Shown here piece by piece: positions 1-7,195 of a DNA stretch of 19,592 bases (the first letter of the stretch is position 1; each line of letters starts with the position of its first letter). The notes beneath the pieces are model-generated. The model did not search any database, was not told the DNA's origin, and saw only the letters and a program-made list of their open reading frames with translations. The position numbers and the translations under genes were made by a program. Source of the stretch: an uncultured Oscillospiraceae bacterium (GTDB taxonomy: Bacteria > Bacillota_A > Clostridia > Oscillospirales > Oscillospiraceae); assembly GCA_944386965.1 (NCBI GenBank), contig CALXDE010000036.1, positions 1 through 19,592 of the forward strand, read 5' to 3'.

Positions 1-1129
1 CCACCGCCTTGATCAGGCGCAGCACATCCTCGAAGGTGCGGATGTAGTCCTGGCGGCTGCGGGGCCGGGCCTCGCTGAAGGGGATGGCCAGGCGGTTGAT
101 GCTGAAAATAGCGGTGACGCCGATGTCGTAGGCCTCATAGGCGTCGTCCCGCACGTCGCCCACAATGGCCACCAGGGGCACGCCGGCCTTGGTGGTGCGG
201 CGGGAGATGCCGTCGATGACCTTGCCGTGGACGCTCTGGCTGTCGATGCGGCCCTCGCCGGTGAACACCACGTCGGCCCCCGCCATCCGGCGGTCAAACT
301 CCACGGTATCCAGCACCGTCTCAATGCCGGACTTGAGCTTGGCGCCCAGGAAGGCCACGCAGCCCGCGCCAAAGGCCCCGGCCGCGCCGGCGCCGGGCAG
401 GTCCGCCACATGCAGGCCCAGGCAGCGGATGATGGCGGCGTCCATGGCCCGGAGCTGATTGTCCAGAAGCTTCACCATCTCATCGTCGGCGCCCTTCTGG
501 GGCCCGAAGATGTAGGCCGCGCCCCGCTCGCCGTACATGGGGTTGTCGATATCGCACATGGCGGTGAGCTCCACATCCTTCAGCAGCTCCCGGGCGGCGG
601 TGACGTCAATGCCGGCGATCTGGTCCAGGGTACCGCCCACGGGAACAAACTCCTTGCCGTCCTTATCGGTAAACTTCACCCCCAGGGCCGCCGCGCAGCC
701 GCAGCCGCCGTCATTGGTGGCGCTGCCGCCCAGGCCCAGGATGATGTGCTTGGCGCCCTGCTCCACCGCGTGGCGCACCAGCTCGCCCACGCCGTAGGTG
801 GTGGTCTTGCAGGGGTCCTTCTTGTCTCCCACCATGGGCAGGCCCGCCGTGGCGGCCATCTCCACCACCGCCGTGGCCTCGTCCAGCCGGGCATACACCG
901 CGTCGATCTTCTCGCCATAGGGGCCGCTGACGCCGGCGACCTTCACCGCCTCGCCGCCGCAGGCCTCCAGGAAGCAGTCCACCGTGCCCTCGCCGCCGTC
1001 GGCCACCGGCAGGGTCACCACCTCGCAGCCGGGGAAAAACTTCGCCACGCTCTCCCGGGCGATGGCGCAGATATCGCTGCTGGACAGAGAGCCCTTGAAG
1101 GAATCGGAAATCATGACACACTTTTTCAT
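1..1129 (-). CDS. Glycerate kinase (glycerate 2-kinase, GarK/GlxK family), 3' end cut by window
   Basis: Phosphorylates D-glycerate with ATP, feeding glycerate into lower glycolysis; cytoplasmic. The 376 visible codons read MKKCVMISDSFKGSLSS at the N-terminus, then ADGGEGT (about residues 43-49), the glycine-rich LGLGGSATNDGG motif (about 132-143), CDIDNP and FTGEGRIDSQS, all hallmarks of the glycerate kinase family. Family members are close to 380 residues, so only a few C-terminal residues and the stop lie beyond base 1. The start is set by an AAGGAG box nine bases upstream. The gene follows the WYL regulator on the same strand but has its own good promoter at 1221-1249, so it is probably transcribed separately. 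Which carbon of glycerate is phosphorylated cannot be read from the sequence, so garK versus glxK is left open. Family assignment is firm. Confidence 0.93.
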   Translation of the reverse strand, partial: MKKCVMISDSFKGSLSSSDICAIARESVAKFFPGCEVVTLPVADGGEGTVDCFLEACGGEAVKVAGVSGPYGEKIDAVYARLDEATAVVEMAATAGLPMVGDKKDPCKTTTYGVGELVRHAVEQGAKHIILGLGGSATNDGGCGCAAALGVKFTDKDGKEFVPVGGTLDQIAGIDVTAARELLKDVELTAMCDIDNPMYGERGAAYIFGPQKGADDEMVKLLDNQLRAMDAAIIRCLGLHVADLPGAGAAGAFGAGCVAFLGAKLKSGIETVLDTVEFDRRMAGADVVFTGEGRIDSQSVHGKVIDGISRRTTKAGVPLVAIVGDVRDDAYEAYDIGVTAIFSINRLAIPFSEARPRSRQDYIRTFEDVLRLIKAV

Positions 1130-1220
1130 TGTCTACTTCTCCTTTTGTATCAAATCCTGCCGCTCCGGGCAGCCTGTTTCGCCGGGGGATCGGGCGCGCG
1201 CGGCCCGGTACTTGTTCTTT

Positions 1221-1249
1221 ATCTTACCAGTTGTTCTCCGGCCCGTCAA
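1221..1249 (-). promoter_or_regulatory. Sigma-A promoter of the glycerate kinase gene
   Basis: On the minus strand a -35 TTGACG (1249-1244) is followed by a 17-base spacer and a -10 TAAGAT (1226-1221). The -35 begins only 15 bases after the stop codon of the WYL gene. The predicted leader is about 85 bases and contains short GC-rich inverted repeats (CGGGC/GCCCG at 1191-1207 and CTGCC/GGCAG at 1157-1172) of unknown meaning. Confidence 0.65.
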
Positions 1250-1263
1250 GGAAAAATGGCGTT

Positions 1264-2283
1264 TCACCGGCCGTTCCCCAGGAGATCGCCGGCGGCCGCG
1301 GGTTCCCCTCGCTCCGCTTCATACTGTGCCAGTACCTCCCGGCACAGGGCAACCAGGGCGTTTCGCGCCTGAGGCGGATTCAAAATCCGCATCTTGCCGC
1401 CAAATCCCGCCACCCAGCCGAGGAAGGTGGGGCTCACCTCCACCATCGCGCTGACCACCGCGGTCCCCTCCGTCTCTCCGGGGCGGATCTGGGCGTCCTG
1501 GCCGAAGCGGTCCATGGCCACGTTCAGAAGGCTCCGGTCCAGCTCCAGCGTCACCATCAGGCGCTTCCCGTGGTACATGTCAAAGATCCCCCGGACATAC
1601 CGGGCCAGGTCAAACCCCTCCGGCAGCTTTGCCCGGGGCCGCTCCGACACCTCCACCCCGCTCATCCGGTCCACCCGGTAGTGGACATAGCCCCTGGCCT
1701 CGTCGTAGGCCACCAGATAGTAATACCGCTCCACGCACAGCGCCACCGGATTCACCGCGTACCGCGCCCCGTCCCGGCGGTAGGTCCGCTCCCCGTCCAT
1801 TCCCCAGTCGAAATAGCGGAAGGTGACCTGTCGGGCGGCGTTGATGGCCTGGCTGATGGCGTCGATATGGTAGTAGAGCTGCTCGTTGGGGGACTTGACC
1901 CGATTCATCACAAACACCTGCCGCCGCAGCTCCATGGCCCTCGGCCGGCTGGTGAGCCGCTCCAGCTTTCCGATGAGCTCCATGCTCTTCTTTTGGGTCA
2001 GGAAGGGGGATGCCTGGACCACGTCCACCAGCATCTTCAGCTCCGGCAGCTGAAAGGTCCGGCTGCCCAGATAGATGTTGCTGGTCCTGGTCCGGGTGCG
2101 GACGATATCCATGCCGAACTCCTCCAGCAGCTCCAAGTCCTCGTAGATGGCCTTGCGCTCAGCGCCAATGCCCAGCCCCTCCAGATAGGCGATGATGTCC
2201 TTCACAGTGGCGGTGTGGTTCTCATCGGTCCGCTCCATGAGAAAGCGGGCGATATACAGCAGCTTGAGCTTCTTATGCGCCAT
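1264..2283 (-). CDS. WYL-domain transcriptional regulator (HTH_11 + WYL)
   Basis: A predicted DNA-binding regulator of 339 residues. Residues 1-60 form a DeoR/HTH_11-like winged helix (recognition part near AERKAIYEDLELLEEFG, 41-57). Residues about 137-215 are the WYL ligand-sensing core, with ERYYYLVAYDEARG at 185-198 in the place of the family's W-Y-L signature and YRVDRM at 202-207. Residues 237-320 look like the WCX C-terminal extension. WYL proteins often sense nucleic-acid or nucleotide ligands, but the ligand here is unknown. The start codon lies inside the end of the hydrolase gene (11-base overlap, different frame), so the two are likely translationally coupled and this regulator may control its partner. 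No terminator follows it before the glycerate kinase promoter. Confidence 0.9.
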   Translation of the reverse strand: MAHKKLKLLYIARFLMERTDENHTATVKDIIAYLEGLGIGAERKAIYEDLELLEEFGMDIVRTRTRTSNIYLGSRTFQLPELKMLVDVVQASPFLTQKKSMELIGKLERLTSRPRAMELRRQVFVMNRVKSPNEQLYYHIDAISQAINAARQVTFRYFDWGMDGERTYRRDGARYAVNPVALCVERYYYLVAYDEARGYVHYRVDRMSGVEVSERPRAKLPEGFDLARYVRGIFDMYHGKRLMVTLELDRSLLNVAMDRFGQDAQIRPGETEGTAVVSAMVEVSPTFLGWVAGFGGKMRILNPPQARNALVALCREVLAQYEAERGEPAAAGDLLGNGR

Positions 2284-3244
2284 GGTACTGCTCCGCGTAC
2301 TTGTCGATAAAATCCAGCAGCTCCCGCTTCAGCCGCTCCCGGTCCACCAGATAGCTCAGCGCGTGACGGGCTCCCGGCACCAGGATCTGCCGCTTCTCCC
2401 CAGCCGCCGCGGCATAGTTCTCCGCGGTCATGGTGGGGGGCACGAAATCGTCCTCCGTGCCGTGAATGATCAGCAGGGGCAGCGGACTGTTGGCCAGGGA
2501 CGCCGCGGCAGAGGCTCCCTTGAGGCTGTACCCAGCCGCCAGGCGGCACATGAGCTCCGTCAGCGGCAGCACCGGGAACACCGGCAGGTGGTAGCGGTAC
2601 CGGATACAGTGGCGCAGCTCCTCCCAGGGGGAGTTATATCCGCAGTCGGCAATCACCCCCACCACCGAGGGCGGCAGGGCCAGCTCCGCGGCCATCATCA
2701 CCGTGGAGGCGCCCATACTCATCCCCTCCAAAAAAATGGGCAGACGGCCGCCCAGCTTGGTGTGGAGGAACCAGGCCCACTGCTGGCAGTCGTACCGCTC
2801 CAGCACGCCATAGGCGATGTATTTCCCCTCGCTGCGGCCGTGGGCGCGCTGGTCGATCACCAGCAGGCTGCATCCGTGCTCATACAGCAGCCGCAGCACC
2901 AGCGCGAAGTCCAGCTCCCCCCGGGAGCGATAGCCGTGGCACAGGAGCACGCAGGCCCTGGCCTCCGGCGCCTCCAGGAAGGAGCCCCACAGCTTCAGCC
3001 CGTCCCGGGAGCGGATGGTCACCGTCTCCGGATTCTGTTCCCGGAACCACTCCATCTCCCGGCGGATCTCCGGCAGATGCTCCCCCCAGGACCCGTTCTC
3101 CAGATGCCGCTCCTCCTGCTCCGGCGTCAGCTCCCGGCGCACCACGGCGGTGCGGAAGCCCGTCAGCGCCACGGCCCCCAGCCCGGCGGCCAGGGCGCCG
3201 GCGCCCAGCAGCGCCGCTTTGACTCCTGTGTGTTGTTTCTGCAT
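2273..3244 (-). CDS. Membrane-anchored alpha/beta hydrolase
   Basis: A 323-residue serine hydrolase of the alpha/beta fold (Hydrolase_4/BAAT-like group common in Clostridia). Residues 9-30 form a hydrophobic N-terminal helix that probably anchors the protein or acts as an uncleaved signal. The oxyanion region is CHGYRSRGE (102-110). The nucleophile elbow is GMSMG (174-178) with Ser176. The acid is probably Asp265 in HGTEDDFVP and the base His294 in GARHALSY. The ATG at 3244 is chosen over the upstream ATG at 3307 because an AGGAGG box sits eight bases before it. Substrate cannot be inferred; the family includes esterases and acyl-transfer enzymes. It is the first gene of a unit with the overlapping WYL regulator, read from the promoter at 3368-3396. 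Confidence 0.88.
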   Translation of the reverse strand: MQKQHTGVKAALLGAGALAAGLGAVALTGFRTAVVRRELTPEQEERHLENGSWGEHLPEIRREMEWFREQNPETVTIRSRDGLKLWGSFLEAPEARACVLLCHGYRSRGELDFALVLRLLYEHGCSLLVIDQRAHGRSEGKYIAYGVLERYDCQQWAWFLHTKLGGRLPIFLEGMSMGASTVMMAAELALPPSVVGVIADCGYNSPWEELRHCIRYRYHLPVFPVLPLTELMCRLAAGYSLKGASAAASLANSPLPLLIIHGTEDDFVPPTMTAENYAAAAGEKRQILVPGARHALSYLVDRERLKRELLDFIDKYAEQYHGA

Positions 3245-3367
3245 GGCAAACGCCTCCTCTGCTGTCCGGAGTTTCCACCCCGGTCCCCACGCGCCGTCCC
3301 GCGGCACGCGGCCGCCTCAGCCTTGATATTATAATAATGTATGGGGACGGCGCTGTTTCTCCCCGCC

Positions 3368-3396
3368 ATTGTAGCGGATTTTTCCAGTTGTTGCAA
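3368..3396 (-). promoter_or_regulatory. Sigma-A promoter of the hydrolase-WYL unit
   Basis: On the minus strand TTGCAA (3396-3391), a 17-base spacer and TACAAT (3373-3368). A second TATAAT lies downstream at 3333-3328 but has no acceptable -35 at 16-18 bases, so it is the weaker candidate. The leader before the hydrolase start would be about 115 bases. Confidence 0.6.
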
Positions 3397-3408
3397 GAGA
3401 AATCCGCC

Positions 3409-3450
3409 GAATCAAAAGGCCGCCGGGTCATCCCGGCGGCCTTTTGATTC
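3409..3450 (-). terminator. Hairpin terminator of the isc operon
   Basis: A perfect 19-base inverted repeat (3409-3427 and 3432-3450) around a four-base loop. Its GC core is GGCCGCCGGG/CCCGGCGGCC, flanked by AAAA and TTTT, so it can terminate in either direction. It lies 18 bases beyond the nifU stop codon and just upstream of the hydrolase promoter, separating the two units. Confidence 0.85.
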
Positions 3451-3467
3451 CATTTCAGCTCGACGGC

Positions 3468-3917
3468 TCAGTCCTCGTCCGCTCCGCCGTGGTCGTGCTC
3501 CGCATCGCAGGCCAGGCACGCCTCCAGCGCCTCGTTCACGATCCCCTGGCGCTTGTAGTAGTCCGCCAGGGCCGCCTTGATGGCCTGCTCGGCCAAAACG
3601 GAACAGTGGACCTTCACCGCCGGCAGCCCGTCCAGGGCCTCCACCACCGCCTGGTTGGTGAGCTTCATGGCGTCCTCCACGGGCTTGCCCTTGATGAGGT
3701 CCGTGGCCATAGAGCTGGTGGCGATGGCGCTGGCGCACCCGAAGGTCTGGAACTTCACATCCTCGATGATGCCGTCCTTGATCTTCAGGTACATCTTCAT
3801 GATATCGCCGCACTTGGCGTTGCCCACCTCGCCCACGCCGTCGGCGTCCTCGATGACGCCCACATTGTGGGGATGGGCGAAATGCTCCATCACCTTTTCG
3901 CTGTAATCCATTGCCAT
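3468..3917 (-). CDS. nifU: Iron-sulfur cluster assembly scaffold, NifU/IscU-like
   Basis: Scaffold on which Fe-S clusters are built from sulfur supplied by the cysteine desulfurase encoded just upstream. The 149-residue protein has the three conserved cluster cysteines: Cys36 in NAKCGDIM (with Asp38), Cys61 in FGCASAIA, and Cys105 in VHCSVLAE. It corresponds to the stand-alone IscU-type domain, without the ferredoxin and C-terminal Nfu domains of full NifU. The tail carries CLAC (Cys134, Cys137) and then an acidic/His stretch, an addition seen in clostridial NifU-like proteins. ATG 3917 is preferred because GGAAGG lies eight bases before it; a second ATG at 3911 is possible. Last gene of iscR-iscS-nifU, 52 bases after iscS. 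Confidence 0.93.
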   Translation of the reverse strand: MAMDYSEKVMEHFAHPHNVGVIEDADGVGEVGNAKCGDIMKMYLKIKDGIIEDVKFQTFGCASAIATSSMATDLIKGKPVEDAMKLTNQAVVEALDGLPAVKVHCSVLAEQAIKAALADYYKRQGIVNEALEACLACDAEHDHGGADED

Positions 3918-3969
3918 ACCCGGCACCTTCCTTTCTCTGTCCATCCTCTCCCGCGATCCGGCGGGACAG

Positions 3970-5160
3970 TCACTCCTTGTAGGGGTTGGGATACTTCTCC
4001 ATCATACGGCCCCACACAGGGCTCATCTCCCGCAGGGTGCGGACCACCTGGGGCACCTGCTCCAGGATGTAGTCCACCTCCGCCTCGGTATTGTACTCGC
4101 ACAGGCTCAGGCGCAGGGAGCCGTGGGCGATCTCGTGGGGCAGTCCCAGAGCCAGCAGCACATGGCTGGGGTCCAGGGAGCCGCTGGTGCAGGCGCTGCC
4201 GCTGCTGGCACAGATGCCCGCCATATCCAGACGCAGGAGGAGGCTCTCCCCCTCGATGCCCTCAAAGCAGAAGCTGACGATCCCCGGCAGACGCCGCTCC
4301 CGATCCCCGGTGAGCCGGGCAAAGGGGATCTGCTCCAGTCCGGCGATGAGCTTGTCCCGCAGGCGGGTGACATACTCCTCGTTGGCCCTCCTATTTTCAC
4401 AGCTCTCGGCGAAGGCCGCCGCCATGGCCATGATGCTGGGCAGGGCCTCGGTGCCCGCCCGCCTGCCCCGCTCCTGGGCGCCGCCCTCGATGAAGGGCGT
4501 CAGGCGGACGCCCTTGCGGCAGTAGAGCAGGCCCACCCCCTTGGGGGCGTGGAACTTGTGGCCGGAGAGGGAGAGCATATCAATATTCTGCTCGGCCACG
4601 CTGATGGGCAGGTGGCCGGCGGCCTGGACCGCGTCGGTGTGGAACAGGACGCCCCGCTCCCGGCAGAGCTTTCCGATCTCCGACACCGGCTGAATGGTTC
4701 CGATCTCGTTGTTGGCGTACATGATGGACACCAGGGCCGTGTCCGGCCGGATGGCAGCCTCTACGTCCGCCGCATGGACGATGCCGTTGTCATACACCGG
4801 CAGCAGCGTCACCTCGAACCCCTCTTTCTCCAGGGCCGCCAGGGTGTGGAGCACCGCGTGGTGCTCGATGGCCGAGGAGATCAGGTGGCGCTTCCCCTGC
4901 TTTGCCCCGGCATAAGCCGCCGCCCGCAGGGCCCAGTTGTCCGCCTCAGTGCCTGAGCCGGTGAAATAGATCTCCTCCGGCTTTGCCCCCAGATACTTTG
5001 CCATGGTTTCCCGGGCCCCCCGCAGGGACGCGGAGGCCATCCGCCCCATCCGGTGAAGGCTGGAGGGATTTCCGTACACATCCTGTAAAGCGGCGGTCAT
5101 GGTCCGCAGAGCCGCGGGGCTCAGCGCGGTGGTCGCCGCGTTGTCCGCATAGACAAACAT
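3970..5160 (-). CDS. nifS: Cysteine desulfurase, NifS/IscS family
   Basis: PLP enzyme that removes sulfur from L-cysteine, giving alanine and an enzyme persulfide passed to the scaffold protein; cytoplasmic. The 396 residues include YADNAATT at 4-11, EHHAVLHT with the stacking histidine around 100-101, HTDAVQAAG with Asp176, SGHKFHAPKG with the PLP lysine Lys202, and SSGSACTSG with the catalytic Cys324 on the mobile loop. The full RLSL core (350-353) and C-terminus are present. The desulfurase, scaffold and Rrf2 regulator grouping is the usual clostridial Isc arrangement; hscA, hscB and fdx are absent. The start is preceded by AAGGAAG seven bases upstream. A near-palindrome at 5183-5206 sits between iscR and this gene and may give it separate control. 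Confidence 0.96.
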   Translation of the reverse strand: MFVYADNAATTALSPAALRTMTAALQDVYGNPSSLHRMGRMASASLRGARETMAKYLGAKPEEIYFTGSGTEADNWALRAAAYAGAKQGKRHLISSAIEHHAVLHTLAALEKEGFEVTLLPVYDNGIVHAADVEAAIRPDTALVSIMYANNEIGTIQPVSEIGKLCRERGVLFHTDAVQAAGHLPISVAEQNIDMLSLSGHKFHAPKGVGLLYCRKGVRLTPFIEGGAQERGRRAGTEALPSIMAMAAAFAESCENRRANEEYVTRLRDKLIAGLEQIPFARLTGDRERRLPGIVSFCFEGIEGESLLLRLDMAGICASSGSACTSGSLDPSHVLLALGLPHEIAHGSLRLSLCEYNTEAEVDYILEQVPQVVRTLREMSPVWGRMMEKYPNPYKE

Positions 5161-5182
5161 CAGAACACTTCCTTCTCTTTCT

Positions 5183-5206
5183 CCTATTTCCCTATAGGAA
5201 AATAGG
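5183..5206. promoter_or_regulatory. Second IscR-type dyad, between iscR and iscS
   Basis: A 24-base near-palindrome (one mismatched pair) made of CCTATTT, an inner CTATAGG, and AAATAGG. It contains two overlapping CCTA-N8-TAGG patterns, the same half-site and spacing as in the dyad over the iscR promoter (5697-5720). It starts three bases after the iscR stop codon. It could be a second repressor site governing iscS expression, or an RNA hairpin affecting processing. I see no good sigma-A promoter next to it. Confidence 0.5.
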
Positions 5207-5208
5207 AT

Positions 5209-5679
5209 TTATTGTATTTCTGACACACGGGAGGCGGCCCCCTGCTCCGCCAGGACATGCCGGCGCGCCAGGCGCCGCTGCTTGTCCACCAGATCCGCCA
5301 GCGTCACGTGGTCCACCACGTTGGCAATGGCCCGGTCCACCTGTTCCCACAGCTCCAGCGTCACGCACTCGTTGCAGCGCTCGCACTGGTTGACCTCGTC
5401 GTCCAGGCAGGACACCGGAGCGAGGCTCCCCTCCACTGCCCGCAAGATCTGGCCAATGGTGTAGTCATCCGGGCTTCTGGTCAGGCGGTATCCCCCCTTG
5501 GCGCCCCGGACGCTTTTCACGAAGCCATCCCGCACCAGCACAGGGATCACCTGCTCCAGATATTTTTCGCTGATCCCCTGCATGGCCGCCACCGTCTTCA
5601 CCGAGAGATTCTCCTCCTCGTGGAGGGCCAGGGTCAGCATCAACCGCAGGGCATACCGGCTTTTCATAGAAACTTTCAT
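5209..5679 (-). CDS. iscR: Rrf2-family iron-sulfur regulator, IscR-like
   Basis: Cluster-sensing repressor expected to control the isc operon according to Fe-S demand. The 156 residues begin MKVSMKSRYALRLML, the typical Rrf2 start. The winged helix covers 26-68 (SVKTVAAMQGISEKYLEQV and RGAKGGYRL). A cysteine cluster Cys91, Cys99, Cys102, Cys105 (SCLDDEVNQCERCNEC) corresponds to the [2Fe-2S]-binding region of IscR; E. coli IscR uses three Cys and a His. First gene of iscR-iscS-nifU. ATG 5679 is used, with an AGAGGTG box seven bases upstream; an in-frame ATG at 5667 is less well placed. Autoregulation is suggested by the perfect dyad covering its -10 region. CymR-like cysteine regulators are relatives, but they usually lack this Cys cluster. 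Confidence 0.92.
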   Translation of the reverse strand: MKVSMKSRYALRLMLTLALHEEENLSVKTVAAMQGISEKYLEQVIPVLVRDGFVKSVRGAKGGYRLTRSPDDYTIGQILRAVEGSLAPVSCLDDEVNQCERCNECVTLELWEQVDRAIANVVDHVTLADLVDKQRRLARRHVLAEQGAASRVSEIQ

Positions 5680-5696
5680 GAGAATTCACCTCTCGC

Positions 5697-5720
5697 AATT
5701 CCTATTATAAGGTAGGAATT
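5697..5720. promoter_or_regulatory. Operator dyad over the iscR promoter
   Basis: A perfect inverted repeat, AATTCCTA (5697-5704), eight bases, TAGGAATT (5713-5720), fully covering the -10 box and part of the spacer of the iscR promoter. Its position predicts repression when bound. The Rrf2 regulator encoded immediately downstream is the obvious ligand, but this is inference. Confidence 0.7.
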
Positions 5721-5731
5721 ATGTTTGTCAA
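5704..5731 (-). promoter_or_regulatory. Consensus sigma-A promoter of the isc operon
   Basis: On the minus strand a perfect TTGACA (5731-5726), a 16-base spacer and a perfect TATAAT (5709-5704). Such a strong promoter would normally need a repressor, consistent with the overlapping dyad. Confidence 0.85.
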
Positions 5732-5774
5732 GAAGTTTCTGCGCCACCCCCAAAAATTTCCGCCCCGGCAGGCA

Positions 5775-5810
5775 AAGCGCCCCGCCCGGCCTCTGCCGGG
5801 CGGGGCGCTT
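5775..5810 (-). terminator. Terminator of the GH13 gene
   Basis: A perfect 16-base inverted repeat (5775-5790 and 5795-5810; GC-rich AAGCGCCCCGCCCGGC arm) around a CTCT loop, ten bases after the stop of the amylase-family gene. On the minus strand only TTT follows, so the U-tract is short but the stem is very strong. It also separates this gene from the isc promoter. Confidence 0.8.
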
Positions 5811-5819
5811 CTCGCCGCG

Positions 5820-7130
5820 CTACCGCTCCATCTTCCAGAAACAGACGCTGTAGGGGGCCAGGAGGCTCCCCCCGCCGAAATCGTGCTGCTGTCCGGTGAT
5901 CAGGTCCCACGCCAGGCCGCAGCCGGCGTCAAAGTGGGCGGCAAAGGGTTCGCCGCCCGCGTTCACCGCCACCAGCACCCGCTCCCCCTCCACGGAGCGC
6001 TCGAAGATCATCTGATGGTTGGTGAGCAGCACGTTCCGGTAGGCGCCGTACCGCAGCGCCCGGCTGCTGTGCCGCGCCTTCGCCAGGGCGGCGATCCAAT
6101 CCGTCAGGCCGTTCCACTCCGGCCGCTCCAGGGCTGGGCGCAGCGCGGCGTCCCCATCCCCTTTCCGGCCCTGGATGCCCCACTCGCTGCCGTAGTACAC
6201 CGCCGGGACACCGGGCATGCCAAAGAGCAGGCCATAGGCCGGTTTCAGATGCTCCCTGTTCTGCAGCATGGTGGCGATCCGCTCCACGTCGTGGTTGTCC
6301 AGGAAGCTCAGCAGATGCTGACCCTTGTAGAGCGTCCAGGGCTCCGGCCCAAACTGGCGCTGGAGGCTGTGGCCGATCTCAAAGAGGTTCATGGAGTTGA
6401 AGCTGGACCACAGGCCCTTGTAGCACTCATAGTTGGTGACGCTGTGGCACAGTCCCTCCCCCATCCAGCGGTTGTAGTCCCCGTGGAGCGTCTCCCCCAT
6501 GAGGGCAAAGTCCGGCCGGAGGCTGTCGGTAAAGGCGCGCAGCTGCCGCAGGTAGTCCACGGGCAGACAGTAGGCCACATCCAGGCGCAGCCCGTCGATG
6601 CCGTAGTCCGCCACCCAGCCGCCAATAGCGTCAAACTGGTGCTGCACCACCGCGCCGTTGTGGAGGTTGAGCTTCACCAGCTCGTAGTGGCCCTCCCACC
6701 CCTCGTACCAGAAGCCGTCGTTGTAATTGCTGTTGCCGCCGAAGTCGATGTGGAACCAGTCCTTGTAGGGGCTGTCCCACCTCTTCTCCCGCACGTCCCG
6801 GAAGGCCCAGAACCCCCGGCCCACGTGGTTGAACACCCCGTCCAGCATCACCCGGATGCCGGCGGCGTGAAACGCGTCACAGACCCGCCGCAGGTCCTCC
6901 TTTGTCCCCAGGCGGCAGTCCACCCGATTGTAGTCCCGGGTGTCATAGCCGTGGCGGTCGCTGTCAAACAGGGGATTGAGCAGCACGGTATCCGCCCCCA
7001 GCTCCCTGATGTGCTTCACCCAGTCCAGCAGACGCAGAATCCGGTGGGCCTCCACGCCGTCGTTCTCCCCGGGGGCGCCGCACAGCCCCAGGGGGTAGAT
7101 CTGATAGATCACCGCTTCGTCAAACCACAT
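5820..7130 (-). CDS. GH13 alpha-amylase family glycosyl hydrolase (cyclomaltodextrinase-like)
   Basis: Hydrolyses alpha-1,4 (or related) glucosidic bonds, probably in maltodextrins inside the cell because no signal peptide is present. The 436 residues carry the GH13 barrel motifs in order: region I DGVFNH (97-102), region II GLRLDVAY with nucleophile Asp184, region III MGETLHGD with acid/base Glu213, and region IV FLDNHD with Asp281. A short beta C-terminal domain (about 365-436) follows. It is much shorter than cyclomaltodextrinases and neopullulanases (near 580 residues) because it lacks the N-terminal CBM34 domain. Start ATG is backed by AAAGGAG six bases upstream. It is transcribed alone between its promoter (7166-7195) and terminator. 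Exact specificity cannot be assigned. Confidence 0.93.
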   Translation of the reverse strand: MWFDEAVIYQIYPLGLCGAPGENDGVEAHRILRLLDWVKHIRELGADTVLLNPLFDSDRHGYDTRDYNRVDCRLGTKEDLRRVCDAFHAAGIRVMLDGVFNHVGRGFWAFRDVREKRWDSPYKDWFHIDFGGNSNYNDGFWYEGWEGHYELVKLNLHNGAVVQHQFDAIGGWVADYGIDGLRLDVAYCLPVDYLRQLRAFTDSLRPDFALMGETLHGDYNRWMGEGLCHSVTNYECYKGLWSSFNSMNLFEIGHSLQRQFGPEPWTLYKGQHLLSFLDNHDVERIATMLQNREHLKPAYGLLFGMPGVPAVYYGSEWGIQGRKGDGDAALRPALERPEWNGLTDWIAALAKARHSSRALRYGAYRNVLLTNHQMIFERSVEGERVLVAVNAGGEPFAAHFDAGCGLAWDLITGQQHDFGGGSLLAPYSVCFWKMER

Positions 7131-7165
7131 GGCCTACTCCTTTTTCTTCAGAAATGTCGCTTTGT

Positions 7166-7195
7166 ATCATAACCGATACCGGCCGCCTCTGTCAA
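7166..7195 (-). promoter_or_regulatory. Sigma-A promoter of the GH13 gene
   Basis: On the minus strand TTGACA (7195-7190), an 18-base spacer and TATGAT (7171-7166). The tetR stop codon TGA is part of the -35 box. A small dyad GTATC-N6-GATAC (7164-7179) covers the -10 and adjoining spacer and could be an operator for a sugar-responsive repressor, which is not encoded next to it. Confidence 0.7.

Noticed and set aside
227..1372. Plus-strand 381-codon frame opposite the glycerate kinase
   Set aside because: The minus strand encodes a clear glycerate kinase; this frame crosses its promoter and has no translation signal.
3328..3333. TATAAT before the hydrolase gene as its main promoter
   Set aside because: No acceptable -35 at the right distance; the TTGCAA/TACAAT pair just upstream is far better.
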